DNA from: Bacteroidota bacterium | GTDB taxonomy: Bacteria > Bacteroidota > Bacteroidia > Bacteroidales > Tenuifilaceae | Reading direction: 5' to 3' | DNA: 20,940 nucleotides | Assembly (NCBI GenBank): GCA_023406715.1 | Contig: JAEXVC010000197.1 | Span: forward strand, 1-20,940 | In this document: one piece after another, positions 1 through 8,405 of the stretch | Layout of the letters: each line of letters opens with the position of its first letter | Position numbering within the stretch: the stretch's first letter is position 1 | Notes under the pieces: model-generated | Seen by the model: the letters and a program-made list of their open reading frames with translations, nothing else | Told to the model about the DNA's origin: nothing | The model's database searches: none | Made by a program: the position numbers and the translations under genes

Positions 1-321
1 AACGCAGCTGGTAGCGAGGAACTTGCATCGAGCAGCGAGGAGATGAGTAGTCAGGCAGAGCAACTTACCGAGGCTGTTGCTTACTTCAAACTTGATATTA
101 AGAATAGTAATTTATTCAGAAACAGAAAGCAAAAAGGCGGTAATGGAGAGAGTAGGTCTGTGCATCTTGTTAATGCTAAAAAGGAGTTTGCTCATAGCGA
201 TAATGGCAATGGCCATGGTGTTAATATCGATATGGTTCAGGACTCAGAATTAGCAAAAACAAAGTCAACCAGAGGAAAAGTGTCTTTAGTTACTGAGGAT
301 AACGATTACATCGATTTTTAG
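1..321 (+). CDS. Methyl-accepting chemotaxis protein, C-terminal end (5' truncated by window)
   Basis: The reading frame is open from base 1 and stops at 319-321, so the gene begins before the window. The first codons read NAAGSEELASSSEEMSSQAE, followed by QLTEAVAYFKLD. This is the end of the methylation-helix/signalling coiled coil of MCPs (compare the family pattern of Ser/Ala/Glu-rich heptads followed by L.EAV..F). About 70 residues of polar, probably disordered tail follow and end in DYIDF at the carboxyl terminus, which fits the x-[FWYH]-x-x-[FWYH] pattern of the CheR/CheB docking pentapeptide. The protein would relay ligand binding to CheA/CheW at the inner membrane. The sensor domain is outside the window, so its ligand is unknown. 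An internal ATG at position 43 is not the start. Confidence 0.88.
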   Translation, partial: NAAGSEELASSSEEMSSQAEQLTEAVAYFKLDIKNSNLFRNRKQKGGNGESRSVHLVNAKKEFAHSDNGNGHGVNIDMVQDSELAKTKSTRGKVSLVTEDNDYIDF

Positions 322-401
322 CAGAACATCCTCTAATATATAATATATGGAGGTTGCCGAAAATCCATTAAAAGAGTAGGTAAAACTAAAAAGTAACGGT
401 T

Positions 402-797
402 ATGTATAGGATTGAGAAAAAAACATCTGGGTACTTACTTACTTTTTCAGGTAAAATTAACGCCAATGAGATGAAGCAATGGTACGATGAATCGAGGTTG
501 AAACTGGAAAGTGAAACAACCCATTCATTCGGAGTAATAATAGATATGAAAAATCTATTACCTATCGATGCCGAAACATCCGCCATAATGAAAAGTGGTC
601 AGAAACTTTATAAGGAAAAGGGGATGTTGAGGTCGGCTGTAATACTAAGTTCTCCCGAACTTTGCGGTCAGTTTAAAGCAATAGCATCAATGTCGGGAAT
701 TTTGGCAACTGAACGTTATATTGATGCATCAAACGAAGCTAACCCAATCGACAAGGCCATAAAATGGGTTAAGGATGGGGTAGATTTGATAAAATAG
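402..797 (+). CDS. SpoIIAA/STAS-like domain protein
   Basis: A 131-residue protein without signal peptide or membrane segment. The pattern begins with strand-rich YRIEKKTSGYLLTFSGKI, then a helix (NEMKQWYDESRLKL) and a central hydrophobic strand GVIIDMKNLLPID. A helix, the strand RSAVILSS and the C-terminal ERYIDAS...AIKWV follow. This order matches the small SpoIIAA-like/STAS fold proteins common in environmental bacteria. These bind partner proteins or lipids rather than catalyse a reaction, and the exact partner here is unknown. It lies 80 nt after the MCP gene and 100 nt before a receiver gene, on the same strand, which suggests a role as a small adaptor in the sensory cluster. Family assignment is by pattern only. 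Confidence 0.7.
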   Translation: MYRIEKKTSGYLLTFSGKINANEMKQWYDESRLKLESETTHSFGVIIDMKNLLPIDAETSAIMKSGQKLYKEKGMLRSAVILSSPELCGQFKAIASMSGILATERYIDASNEANPIDKAIKWVKDGVDLIK

Positions 798-897
798 CGG
801 CTAATCAATGCGGGTTGGTGGTTCGTGAAAAATCGCAAACCCGCTTATGTAATGTAACAAAAAAGTAAAGGTGGTTAACCTATAAAACATTACAGCT

Positions 898-1263
898 ATG
901 CGAGTGCTAATACTAGACGACGATATCGATTACTCATCATCGATGAGAGAAATGATTGAGGGCGAAGGACATTCGGTAACGGTTACTAATAGCGCAATGG
1001 ATGCGCTTAACTTGGAAAACTCATCGCCATTCGATTTGTTGATTACCGATATAATAATGCCCGAAATGGATGGCTTGGAGGTTATTCAGTACGTCAAGAA
1101 TACACACCCCGAAACCAAAATAATAGCTATTTCGGGTGGTGGGTATTTCAGAGCCGACGACCTATTATTAATGGCCAAAGAATTTGGAGCCAATATGGTA
1201 CTTACCAAACCGTTTAATTATGCTATGCTAAAAATGCAGTTGAATTCACTCGCCACTGTTTAG
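898..1263 (+). CDS. Stand-alone response regulator receiver (CheY-like)
   Basis: A 121-residue protein that is almost entirely one receiver domain. The acidic cluster is D7-D8-D9, the phosphoacceptor is D51 in LLITDIIMPEMDG, the switch Ser is S79 in IIAISGGG, and the conserved lysine is K104 in LTKPF. There is no DNA-binding or enzymatic output domain, so it must act by protein contact, as CheY or Spo0F do. It sits 61 nt before a membrane hybrid histidine kinase and downstream of an MCP gene and a STAS-like gene. It could therefore be a phosphorelay partner of that kinase or a chemotaxis output. The ATG at 898 gives the normal domain start; there is no clear Shine-Dalgarno sequence, as is usual in Bacteroidota. 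Confidence 0.92.
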   Translation: MRVLILDDDIDYSSSMREMIEGEGHSVTVTNSAMDALNLENSSPFDLLITDIIMPEMDGLEVIQYVKNTHPETKIIAISGGGYFRADDLLLMAKEFGANMVLTKPFNYAMLKMQLNSLATV

Positions 1264-1324
1264 TTTTCAGTTGATTTAAAGTTGATAATGAGACGGGAAA
1301 TAAGTATATTAATCAGTTCGAAAT

Positions 1325-4300
1325 ATGCTTAAACCGATAGACGATATGAAGAGAGTTCTCGACCTTTTTACCCGTTGTAACCCTAGGTGCAAGGTTCTAA
1401 GTATTTGGAGCATCCTGTTCGCGTTAATTCTTGCAAGTGTAACTTTATTCTATAGATCCGAGAAGGAAAAAGCTTTTTTGCATCTTAAAAACGATGTTAA
1501 AGATATCTCCGAAATTAAAATCAGGCAATTTGTTGATTGGCACAACGATAGGCTGGCCGATTTGCGAATGTTTTCCGAAAGCCCATTCCTTACCAGTGCT
1601 ATTTCGAGTTGGGTTGACAAGCAATTAGACGATAGGTTGAAACGTAATATTGAAAAGCGGCTCGACTTAATTAATATCAACAAGAGTTACACCAACATAA
1701 TAATAACGAGCCTGGAAGGTAAGATACTTATAAACCTTGGCGAACGCATTGATAGTCTTGACGTTTCAACTTTACATTTTGTGAAAAAAATCGCTAAAGG
1801 GAATAATTTTTTCTTCACCGATTTTTACCCTTGTCATACCCATAAAACTCTCCACATTGACTATTTGGCACCCATTAAAAACAAATCAAACCAAATAACT
1901 TCAGTAATTATTTTTAGGGTTAATCCTTATCAGAGTATTTACCCAATTCTGGAGGAGTGGCATACTCAAATTGAAACAGCCCAAAATTTTGTATTTAGGG
2001 CAGATGCCGATACTGTAATATTTCTCAATAGTATATGGGAGAAGCCTTTACCGAGTTTTAATGTTGGGGAACAGGATGGTTTTTACTATATAAAAAATGG
2101 GAATTTTGGATTTAGTAAAGCACTAAATAGTCGAAATAAAGAACTGTTTGTGTTTGCTTCTCCAATCACTGGAACTTCATGGTTCTTTGTGAAAGTGATC
2201 GACTATAAAGAGGTTTATAAGTATTTAAGTGTGAACTTAATAACTATGATTCTTTTTGCGATACTCCTTATAACGTTCCTTTCCTTTGCAATGCTCGCCT
2301 ACTATTACTACTTGAGAAAATCCGATTATGTGAGGAAGTTGGTTGGAGAACGAAAAGTTAGCAACTATTACAAGGAGTTTCAAACAATACTTTACAGCAT
2401 TGCCGATGGGGTTATTACGACCGATGTGAATGGTTGTGTTACTAAAATGAACTTTGTGGCCGAAAAATTAATGGGCGTAAAGGAGGATGACGCTTTTAGT
2501 TTGCCCATTTACGAGATTGTTGATAATCAAGACTGTATTGAAAATTTAGTTCGAGATGTTATAAGTAAACAGCAAGCGCTAAGCGTTGAATGCGATGTTT
2601 CAAGGGATAACACAGAATCAGGTGTAGTTCATATATCAATTAATGCATCGCCAATTTTTGACGAACACGATGAAATACAAGGGACAGTGTTGATTGTGCA
2701 CGACAAAACCATTGAAAACACTGCATCAAAGAGGATTTCTGAGAGCGAGGCACGTTACCGAATGCTTTTCAATAATATGACCCAAGGTTTTGCTCTGCAT
2801 AGCATTATACTCGACGATAGCGGTAAACCTTCGGATTATAAATTTATTGATATTAACAAAGCTTTTGAAGAACTTACTGGCTTGGAACGAGATAAAGTTA
2901 TTGACCATACAGTGCTAGAGTTAATGCCAAGTACCGAAAAATACTGGATAGAATCTTATGGAGAAGTAGCGTTAAATGGAAGTTCTATTCGTTTCGAGAA
3001 TTATTCTGCCGAACTCGACCGTTACTACGATGTTTGGGCTTTTTGTCCTCAAATAGGCCAATTTGCCGTGATATTCTCCGATATTACTGAGCGCAGAAAA
3101 GCAGAGGAGGGGGTGCGGCAGAAGAATGAGTTTATCCAAACCGTACTCGATAATTTACCCATAGGCGTTTCGCTAAACAAGATTAACGAGGGCGATGCCA
3201 CATATATGAACAAGAAGTTTGAGGAGATTTATGGCTGGAGCAAGGACGATTTATCTAGCATAAGTACCTTTTTCGAAAAAGTTTACCCAGACAAGGAATA
3301 CCGGGATAGGTTGATTGAGCAAATAGTTGCCGATATCAATTCGGGCAATCCTGAACGAATGAAATGGAGCAACATTGTTGTTACCCAGAAGGATGGAAAA
3401 CAAAGAATGGTAAATGCAGTAAATATTCCTTTGACGGCTCAGAATACCATGGTTTCAACGGTCATGGATATTACCGAAATCAAGTTGGCCGAGGAGGCTG
3501 CTCGTGAGGGCGAGGAGCTTTTCCGTAGTATGTTTTACGATAGTTTTTCGGTAATGCTCATAATCGACCCAATTACAAGGCTTTTGGTGGATGTTAACCA
3601 ATCGGCAGAGAGGTTTTATGGTTGGAGTAAAGAAGAGATGCTAAAGATGAGGATTGACGAAATTAATACCCTGTCAATCAATAAGCTTGAATTAGAGATA
3701 AATAATGTATTGAATCAACGACGGGCAATATTTAATTTTCAACATAGAATAAATGGTGGCGAAAAAAGAGATGTTGAAGTGGTGTGTAGTAGAATTACCA
3801 TTAAAGGGAAGCATCTTCTTCATTCAATTGTGTACGATATTACTGAACAGAAAAGAGCTGAAGAGCAAGTCGTAAAACTTAAAAAGGGTATTGAGCAAAG
3901 TCCTGCAATAGTTATAATTGCTGATATAAAGGGGAGTATTGAGTATGTTAATCCAAAATTTGTTGAGGTTACAGGCTATTCCGTTGATGAGGTTCTGGGA
4001 CAAAATCCTAGAATCCTAAAATCAGGTTATCATCCTGATGAGGTTTACAAAGCAATGTGGAACACATTACTGGCCGGAAATGATTGGAAGGGAGAGTTGC
4101 TCAATAAGAAGAAAAATGGAGATTTGTACTGGGAGTCTACAAGTATATCGCCAATCAGAGACGAGAATGGAAAAATTAAATACTTCATTGCTGTTAAAGA
4201 AGATATAACCGAACGAAAACAAATTGAGTTTGAGCTGTACGAAAGAGATTTAAAACTTAAGGAGCAGAACGAGGAATACCAAGCAATTAATGAGGAACTT

Positions 4301-5515
4301 ACCGAAAGTAACGAAAGAATCAGGGCAATAAACAAGGAACTTATATTTGCACGTGAGATTGCGGAGGAGAACGATAGGCTAAAGTCGGCTTTTTTGGCAA
4401 ATATGAGCCACGAGTTACGTACTCCCATGAACGGAATTATTGGCTTTGCTGAGTTGCTTAAACGTCCGCAGATGACCGATGAAGATAGGATTAATTACAC
4501 CAAAATTATTGAGCAAAGCGGACAGCGTTTGCTAGAACTAATTAACAACCTAATTGACATTTCGAAGATTGAGGCAGGGCAGGTTAAGGCAATTATAAAC
4601 ACTGTCGATGTCTCAACAGAACTCAATCATTTGTATAGTTTTTTTAGATTGGAGGCAGAAAATAAAGGCCTTTGTTTAATACTTAATGGAGGTAAGGAGT
4701 TGCCCGAGTTATCGTTGGCAACCGATAAGCAGAAGTTTATATCGGTAATTACAAACCTAATAAAGAATGCTATTAAGTTCACACCCAAGGGTACAATTGA
4801 TTTTGGATTCGATATCGGGCAAGATGATGTTGAGTTTTGGGTTTCCGATACAGGAATGGGCATTCCTAAGAAATTCCAGAACAGAATATTTGAACGGTTT
4901 GTACAAGGCGATACATCTCTCTCTAGGCCATACGAAGGTGCTGGATTGGGATTAGCCATATCAAAATCGTATGTTGAACTTTTAGGTGGTAAAATATATT
5001 TCGAATCCGAGGAGGGATTGGGAACATCATTCTTCTTCACATTACCACTCTCTAAATCCAGAAAGTATAACAAAAAGGGATTTAACGACACGAAGGAGAT
5101 AGAGATTACGAACAAAAACTTAACTGTTCTTATTGCTGAGGACGATAAGTATTCTATGGCTTACCTCCGAAGCCTTATGGAACCATACGTTAAGAAAATA
5201 TACATGGCCGAAACAGGCCAAAAGGCACTGGATATAGCCCGAGCAAAACTTAATATCGACCTCATACTAATGGATGTTCGATTGCCCGACATAAATGGAC
5301 TAGATGTTACTCGTACTATAAGAGAATTCAATCCAGATATCAAGATTATTGCCCAAAGCGCATTTGCTTTACCCGAGGATAAATTGGCAGCAAAAAAAGC
5401 AGGATGTAACGACTATGTTGTAAAGCCAATAATTCCGGGAGATTTATACCAGTCCATTATTAACTGCTTCGACGGGAATAAAGCAAGCCGTCCGCTTAAC
5501 ATAAAGAATTTGTAA
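1325..5515 (+). CDS. Membrane-bound hybrid sensor histidine kinase (Cache-like sensor, 5 PAS, HisKA, HATPase, REC)
   Basis: A 1396-residue protein. Transmembrane segment 1 is near residues 23-43 and segment 2 near 303-329. The roughly 255 residues between them look like a periplasmic Cache-type sensor (inferred from the layout). About five PAS domains follow, near 347-470, 473-590, 600-720, 729-850 and 853-975, several ending in the usual DITE(R/Q)K motif. A coiled coil (about 966-1015) leads into HisKA with the phospho-accepting H1029 in FLANMSHELRTPMNG. The ATPase domain (about 1130-1245) has the N-box IKNAIKF and the motifs DTGMGIP and GAGLGLAI. The C-terminal receiver (about 1265-1385) has D1317 in LILMDVRLPD and lysine in VVKPI. 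It would autophosphorylate on H1029 and pass phosphate to its own receiver, then perhaps onward to the stand-alone receiver 61 nt upstream. The signal sensed is unknown. Confidence 0.93.
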   Translation: MLKPIDDMKRVLDLFTRCNPRCKVLSIWSILFALILASVTLFYRSEKEKAFLHLKNDVKDISEIKIRQFVDWHNDRLADLRMFSESPFLTSAISSWVDKQLDDRLKRNIEKRLDLININKSYTNIIITSLEGKILINLGERIDSLDVSTLHFVKKIAKGNNFFFTDFYPCHTHKTLHIDYLAPIKNKSNQITSVIIFRVNPYQSIYPILEEWHTQIETAQNFVFRADADTVIFLNSIWEKPLPSFNVGEQDGFYYIKNGNFGFSKALNSRNKELFVFASPITGTSWFFVKVIDYKEVYKYLSVNLITMILFAILLITFLSFAMLAYYYYLRKSDYVRKLVGERKVSNYYKEFQTILYSIADGVITTDVNGCVTKMNFVAEKLMGVKEDDAFSLPIYEIVDNQDCIENLVRDVISKQQALSVECDVSRDNTESGVVHISINASPIFDEHDEIQGTVLIVHDKTIENTASKRISESEARYRMLFNNMTQGFALHSIILDDSGKPSDYKFIDINKAFEELTGLERDKVIDHTVLELMPSTEKYWIESYGEVALNGSSIRFENYSAELDRYYDVWAFCPQIGQFAVIFSDITERRKAEEGVRQKNEFIQTVLDNLPIGVSLNKINEGDATYMNKKFEEIYGWSKDDLSSISTFFEKVYPDKEYRDRLIEQIVADINSGNPERMKWSNIVVTQKDGKQRMVNAVNIPLTAQNTMVSTVMDITEIKLAEEAAREGEELFRSMFYDSFSVMLIIDPITRLLVDVNQSAERFYGWSKEEMLKMRIDEINTLSINKLELEINNVLNQRRAIFNFQHRINGGEKRDVEVVCSRITIKGKHLLHSIVYDITEQKRAEEQVVKLKKGIEQSPAIVIIADIKGSIEYVNPKFVEVTGYSVDEVLGQNPRILKSGYHPDEVYKAMWNTLLAGNDWKGELLNKKKNGDLYWESTSISPIRDENGKIKYFIAVKEDITERKQIEFELYERDLKLKEQNEEYQAINEELTESNERIRAINKELIFAREIAEENDRLKSAFLANMSHELRTPMNGIIGFAELLKRPQMTDEDRINYTKIIEQSGQRLLELINNLIDISKIEAGQVKAIINTVDVSTELNHLYSFFRLEAENKGLCLILNGGKELPELSLATDKQKFISVITNLIKNAIKFTPKGTIDFGFDIGQDDVEFWVSDTGMGIPKKFQNRIFERFVQGDTSLSRPYEGAGLGLAISKSYVELLGGKIYFESEEGLGTSFFFTLPLSKSRKYNKKGFNDTKEIEITNKNLTVLIAEDDKYSMAYLRSLMEPYVKKIYMAETGQKALDIARAKLNIDLILMDVRLPDINGLDVTRTIREFNPDIKIIAQSAFALPEDKLAAKKAGCNDYVVKPIIPGDLYQSIINCFDGNKASRPLNIKNL

Positions 5516-5544
5516 CTTTACCCAAATTTTAATTAGAACTCTTG

Positions 5545-6834
5545 ATGCAAAAGCGTATTCAACCCTACGCTGTTTTCAGCGATGGTTGTGGAAATATTTT
5601 TGAGGACACTCAACTTTTTGCCGTTGGTCGTTCGGGCGAAAAGTTGTACCCGCTTTATTTGGATGAGATGATTCCTTTGCCCTATGGTAGTGATTTATTT
5701 GAACTGCCTGGTCGCAAAACACTAGGTTATAACCGTAAAGGCGAATTAATCACAAAGAAGGATGGTTTTGCCTGTGCGGCATTTATTGCTCCTGCCAATA
5801 CTCAACTCTCCATTGCTGCTTGGAAGAATGAAGTTAACGCACCTGTTCTGCCGCTTTATGCCTACACAGCGGTTGGCTGGTACAAAGGACTGTTCTATGT
5901 TCCTGCAGTTAGGATTGATCCAGATACCCGTCAGGATTGCGAGCATTTTAATCAGAAGGTAATTATTAAGCGAGGCAAGGAGATACTAAAGAAATATCCA
6001 AAAAATCGATTAGTGAACCATTTGGTGGAGAATTGTGCTTTTGGCTATTTATGCCCCGCTGCACGGAATTTTGTAATGGATAGGTGGGAGGCCCCCGTGC
6101 CAACATCGCCAAGTTGTAATGCTCGTTGCGTTGGCTGCATATCCTTACAGGATAAAAAGGAATCGCCAATTTCCGAAACCCAGCATCGGTTGGATTTTGT
6201 CCCCACTGTTGATGAGATAGTTCAGTTCACAGTTCCTCACTTGGAAAATGCTCCAAACGCCATAATGAGTTTTGGTCAAGGGTGCGAGGGTGAGCCCCTA
6301 ATGCAGTGGGAACTGTTGCGCGATGCAATAAAAGCCGTCCGTGCAAAAACAAGCAAAGGAATAATCAACCTAAACACTAATGGAAGCAAGCCTCAGGCTG
6401 TTGAAGAACTATTCAAGGCTGGGCTCGATAGTATTCGTGTAAGTATGAACTCTGCTCAGGAGAAATGGTACAATATGTACATTCGCCCTGTTAACTTTAC
6501 CCAGGCCGATGCTTGGGAATCGTTACGGGTTGCAAGACGCTATAAACGCTGGGCTTCCATTAACTACTTTGTAATGCCCGGAGTTACCGATACGCAGGAG
6601 GAGTTAAATGCTTTAAAAGGTTTGATTTCCGACACAAAACTCAGCATGATTCAATGGCGTAACTTCAATATTGACCCCGATTGGTTATTCAACAGAATTG
6701 AGTATAAAGATTCTGGCGAACCAATAGGAGTTAAAAATGTTATGGATATCATTAAACGGGAGTTCCCTCACGTTTACTTTGGATATTTTAATCCGCATAA
6801 AGATGTTATCCTGAAGAATTTGGTTGATTGCTAA
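5545..6834 (+). CDS. Radical SAM protein with an N-terminal accessory region
   Basis: A 429-residue protein. The 4Fe-4S cluster motif is C191-NAR-C195-VG-C198 (canonical CX3CX2C). It is followed by a glycine-rich SAM-binding segment, GQGCEGEPL, and by LNTNGS and SIRVSMNS strands of the radical SAM barrel. The first 190 residues are not part of the usual barrel and include further cysteines (CAFGYLCP), so an accessory or substrate-binding domain is likely. The specific reaction is not recognised. A TTG one codon earlier (5542) is in frame, but the ATG at 5545 is preferred. The gene follows the hybrid kinase by 29 nt and precedes a Cys-rich small protein by 20 nt. The latter pairing is tight enough to suggest one transcript and a shared role. 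Confidence 0.88.
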   Translation: MQKRIQPYAVFSDGCGNIFEDTQLFAVGRSGEKLYPLYLDEMIPLPYGSDLFELPGRKTLGYNRKGELITKKDGFACAAFIAPANTQLSIAAWKNEVNAPVLPLYAYTAVGWYKGLFYVPAVRIDPDTRQDCEHFNQKVIIKRGKEILKKYPKNRLVNHLVENCAFGYLCPAARNFVMDRWEAPVPTSPSCNARCVGCISLQDKKESPISETQHRLDFVPTVDEIVQFTVPHLENAPNAIMSFGQGCEGEPLMQWELLRDAIKAVRAKTSKGIINLNTNGSKPQAVEELFKAGLDSIRVSMNSAQEKWYNMYIRPVNFTQADAWESLRVARRYKRWASINYFVMPGVTDTQEELNALKGLISDTKLSMIQWRNFNIDPDWLFNRIEYKDSGEPIGVKNVMDIIKREFPHVYFGYFNPHKDVILKNLVDC

Positions 6835-6854
6835 TTTCAAATTAATTTATACCG

Positions 6855-7082
6855 ATGGAAACCTATTTGTGCAAAAGTTGCAACATCAAATTTGAGGCAA
6901 CTGGGATTAAAGAGGAGTGGATTGATGCGGCTTTTGGCCCTTGCAGCAAGATGTTGGCAAACTGCCCTGATTGTAATGCTATATGCGATGAGTATAGAGC
7001 GCCCAAGCAAAGTTCCGGGCAAAGTAGTTTTCATAACCATACGCCCGCCTGTGGGTCGTGTTGTGGAGGCTGTGGTTTGTAG
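6855..7082 (+). CDS. Small zinc-ribbon protein with Cys-rich tail (FmdB-like)
   Basis: A 75-residue protein beginning METYLCKSCNIKFEA. The CKSC and CPDC pairs can form a zinc ribbon of the kind seen in FmdB-like regulatory or putative metal-binding proteins. The end, ACGSCCGGCGL, is a Cys/Gly-rich tail with four cysteines in eight residues, which is unusual even for that family and could bind metal or an Fe-S cluster. It lies 20 nt after the radical SAM gene on the same strand and is closed by a strong terminator, so the two form a two-gene unit. It may be an electron carrier, a metal chaperone or a substrate of the radical SAM enzyme; the sequence alone does not decide. The function is not established. 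Confidence 0.8.
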   Translation: METYLCKSCNIKFEATGIKEEWIDAAFGPCSKMLANCPDCNAICDEYRAPKQSSGQSSFHNHTPACGSCCGGCGL

Positions 7083-7089
7083 TAAAACA

Positions 7090-7112
7090 AAAGGGTGGAA
7101 TCTCCACCCTTT
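7090..7112. terminator. Bidirectional Rho-independent terminator between convergent genes
   Basis: A perfect 10-bp inverted repeat, AAAGGGTGGA / TCCACCCTTT, with a 3-nt loop (ATC). It begins 8 nt after the zinc-ribbon stop codon. On the plus strand CTTCGTTT follows; on the minus strand the hairpin is followed by TGTTTTA. It can therefore serve both the radical SAM unit and the convergent NYN gene that ends at 7136. Confidence 0.85.
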
Positions 7113-7135
7113 CTTCGTTTATTGTAGTTCCAAAA

Positions 7136-8059
7136 TTACCATTGGTTTACATCGTAATCTGGAATTTTTTTCACATTCTTGGCTACATCCTGCCCTTTAT
7201 CGTTTTTAGCAACGATGAATTCAACCATATCGCCCTCAATTAGTTCGTCAAAATCGCCATCAGCAACATCAATGTAATGGAAGAATAAGTTGTTAGGTGG
7301 ATACTGAATAAATCCGTAACCACTATTAATTTTTAGTATTCTAGATTGCTTAACCTCTTCGGACGTAATTTCCATTGGTTCAGGTTTTGGTTGGCCAAAA
7401 TCCTGAACGGTAAATAGATTTGATGTAAGTTTATCGTTGCTCTTTAATCCAGAGTTAATAAGGTCGTGCATTGCAATTGGATATGTTACCTCGCGCAATA
7501 ACTCTTGTGATGTACGGGTTGTAACATCGCGGCCTTGGTCGTCGGTATAATCAAAATCCCACGATAGCACCATTACTTTTGTGCCCAAAGAGTTTACCTT
7601 GCGAATAAGCGGAACGTAGTCGCCATCGGATGTAATGAGTACAAGCACGTTGAAACGCTTGTAGAATGTTTGCTCAAACGCTTCCAAAGCCAACCAAACG
7701 TCTATACCTTTATCCTCTCTGCGGCCACCTCTTGGACGGATGGGTAAGTAGTGAGTTACAACTCCTTCGGACATTAGTATGTCGTCAAACACTCTATCGT
7801 TGTAAAGTTGATTGCCACGTTGGCTTGCTTCCTGAGCGCTAATACGTCCGCGGAAAAAATGTGCTTCAATTACTTGACAGTAATGTGGGTCAGTGTCCTC
7901 CTCTTTTGCAACTAAGTTTCGAATAAACTCGTGTAGTCCTGCAATATTTAAACGCTTTTTGCGTGGATGAAAGTAGTTGTAATAGTTACTAACGTGTAAA
8001 AAGTAGTTGCCATCGTAGAAAACTCCAACACGCAACAAATCCTTTTTGCTGTTCTTCAT
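7136..8059 (-). CDS. NYN (PIN-like) RNase domain fused to a C-terminal cold-shock-like domain
   Basis: A 307-residue protein. The N-terminal part (about residues 8-195) is a NYN/LabA-type PIN-like nuclease fold. Its acidic residues fit the metal-binding site: D16 in FYDGNYF, D116/D120 in EDKGIDVWLALEAF, and D145/D147 in ITSDGDYVPLI. After a linker rich in Lys, Pro and Glu, residues about 238-300 look like a cold-shock (CSD) OB-fold. GYGFIQ stands in the RNP1 position and NLFFHYID in the RNP2 position, followed by GDMVEFIVAKNDKGQDVAKNV. The likely role is RNA binding and cleavage in the cytoplasm; targets are unknown. It is transcribed alone towards the shared terminator at 7090-7112. The family match is by motif, and the CSD call rests on the RNP-like motifs. 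Confidence 0.85.
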   Translation of the reverse strand: MKNSKKDLLRVGVFYDGNYFLHVSNYYNYFHPRKKRLNIAGLHEFIRNLVAKEEDTDPHYCQVIEAHFFRGRISAQEASQRGNQLYNDRVFDDILMSEGVVTHYLPIRPRGGRREDKGIDVWLALEAFEQTFYKRFNVLVLITSDGDYVPLIRKVNSLGTKVMVLSWDFDYTDDQGRDVTTRTSQELLREVTYPIAMHDLINSGLKSNDKLTSNLFTVQDFGQPKPEPMEITSEEVKQSRILKINSGYGFIQYPPNNLFFHYIDVADGDFDELIEGDMVEFIVAKNDKGQDVAKNVKKIPDYDVNQW

Positions 8060-8405
8060 GGTTATATTTTGTTTTTAATATTATCTCAAAACCAGTTTGT
8101 AAATATTGTATTTCAACTTTTTGTATGTGTTGCAAATACTATTACATAGATGCTCTAACATATTTTAATATCAACATAAAAGCAACCTTTCCCTTTAACA
8201 CAAGAATAAATATAAGGTTACAATAATCGAAATAAATTTTATGAAAAACTGTTCTTTATAGATGAACGAACTTAAAAAATCGAAGTTCGATTATCTTCAA
8301 TAAAAAACGTTAAATAGTGCTTTGATGCATATCAATTGCAAACAAAAGTAAGAATTCTTTTGAGTCTGCTTTTGATTTTAAGTCTTTTTCTTACGCTCTA
8401 AATAC
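8060..8405. other. 346-nt AT-rich intergenic region, mostly unexplained
   Basis: This gap separates two minus-strand genes. Near 8060-8116 it holds the candidate NYN promoter. Just after the amidotransferase stop (minus-strand reading) there is a weak GTAAGAA / TTCTTAC inverted repeat (8348-8354 and 8388-8394) followed by TTTTGTTT, a poor terminator candidate because of its 33-nt loop. A 7-bp repeat CGAACTT / AAGTTCG lies at 8267-8289. No convincing gene, tRNA or riboswitch was recognised. Confidence 0.5.
8087..8116 (-). promoter_or_regulatory. Candidate promoter for the NYN-CSD gene
   Basis: On the minus strand, TTG (8116-8114), a 19-nt spacer and TGGTTTTG (8094-8087) approximate the Bacteroidota -33 TTG and -7 TAnnTTTG elements, with one mismatch in the -7 box. 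The predicted start near 8083 would give a 5' leader of about 24 nt. This is a pattern match only. Confidence 0.35.

Noticed and set aside
810..844. GCGGGTT / AACCCGC inverted repeat as a terminator between the STAS-like and receiver genes.
   Set aside because: The loop is 21 nt and no T-run follows, so it is unlikely to terminate transcription.
8226..8302. Possible micro-ORF (ATG at 8264) and small inverted repeat in the 8060-8405 gap.
   Set aside because: Only 12 codons, AT-rich, no promoter or terminator arrangement around it.
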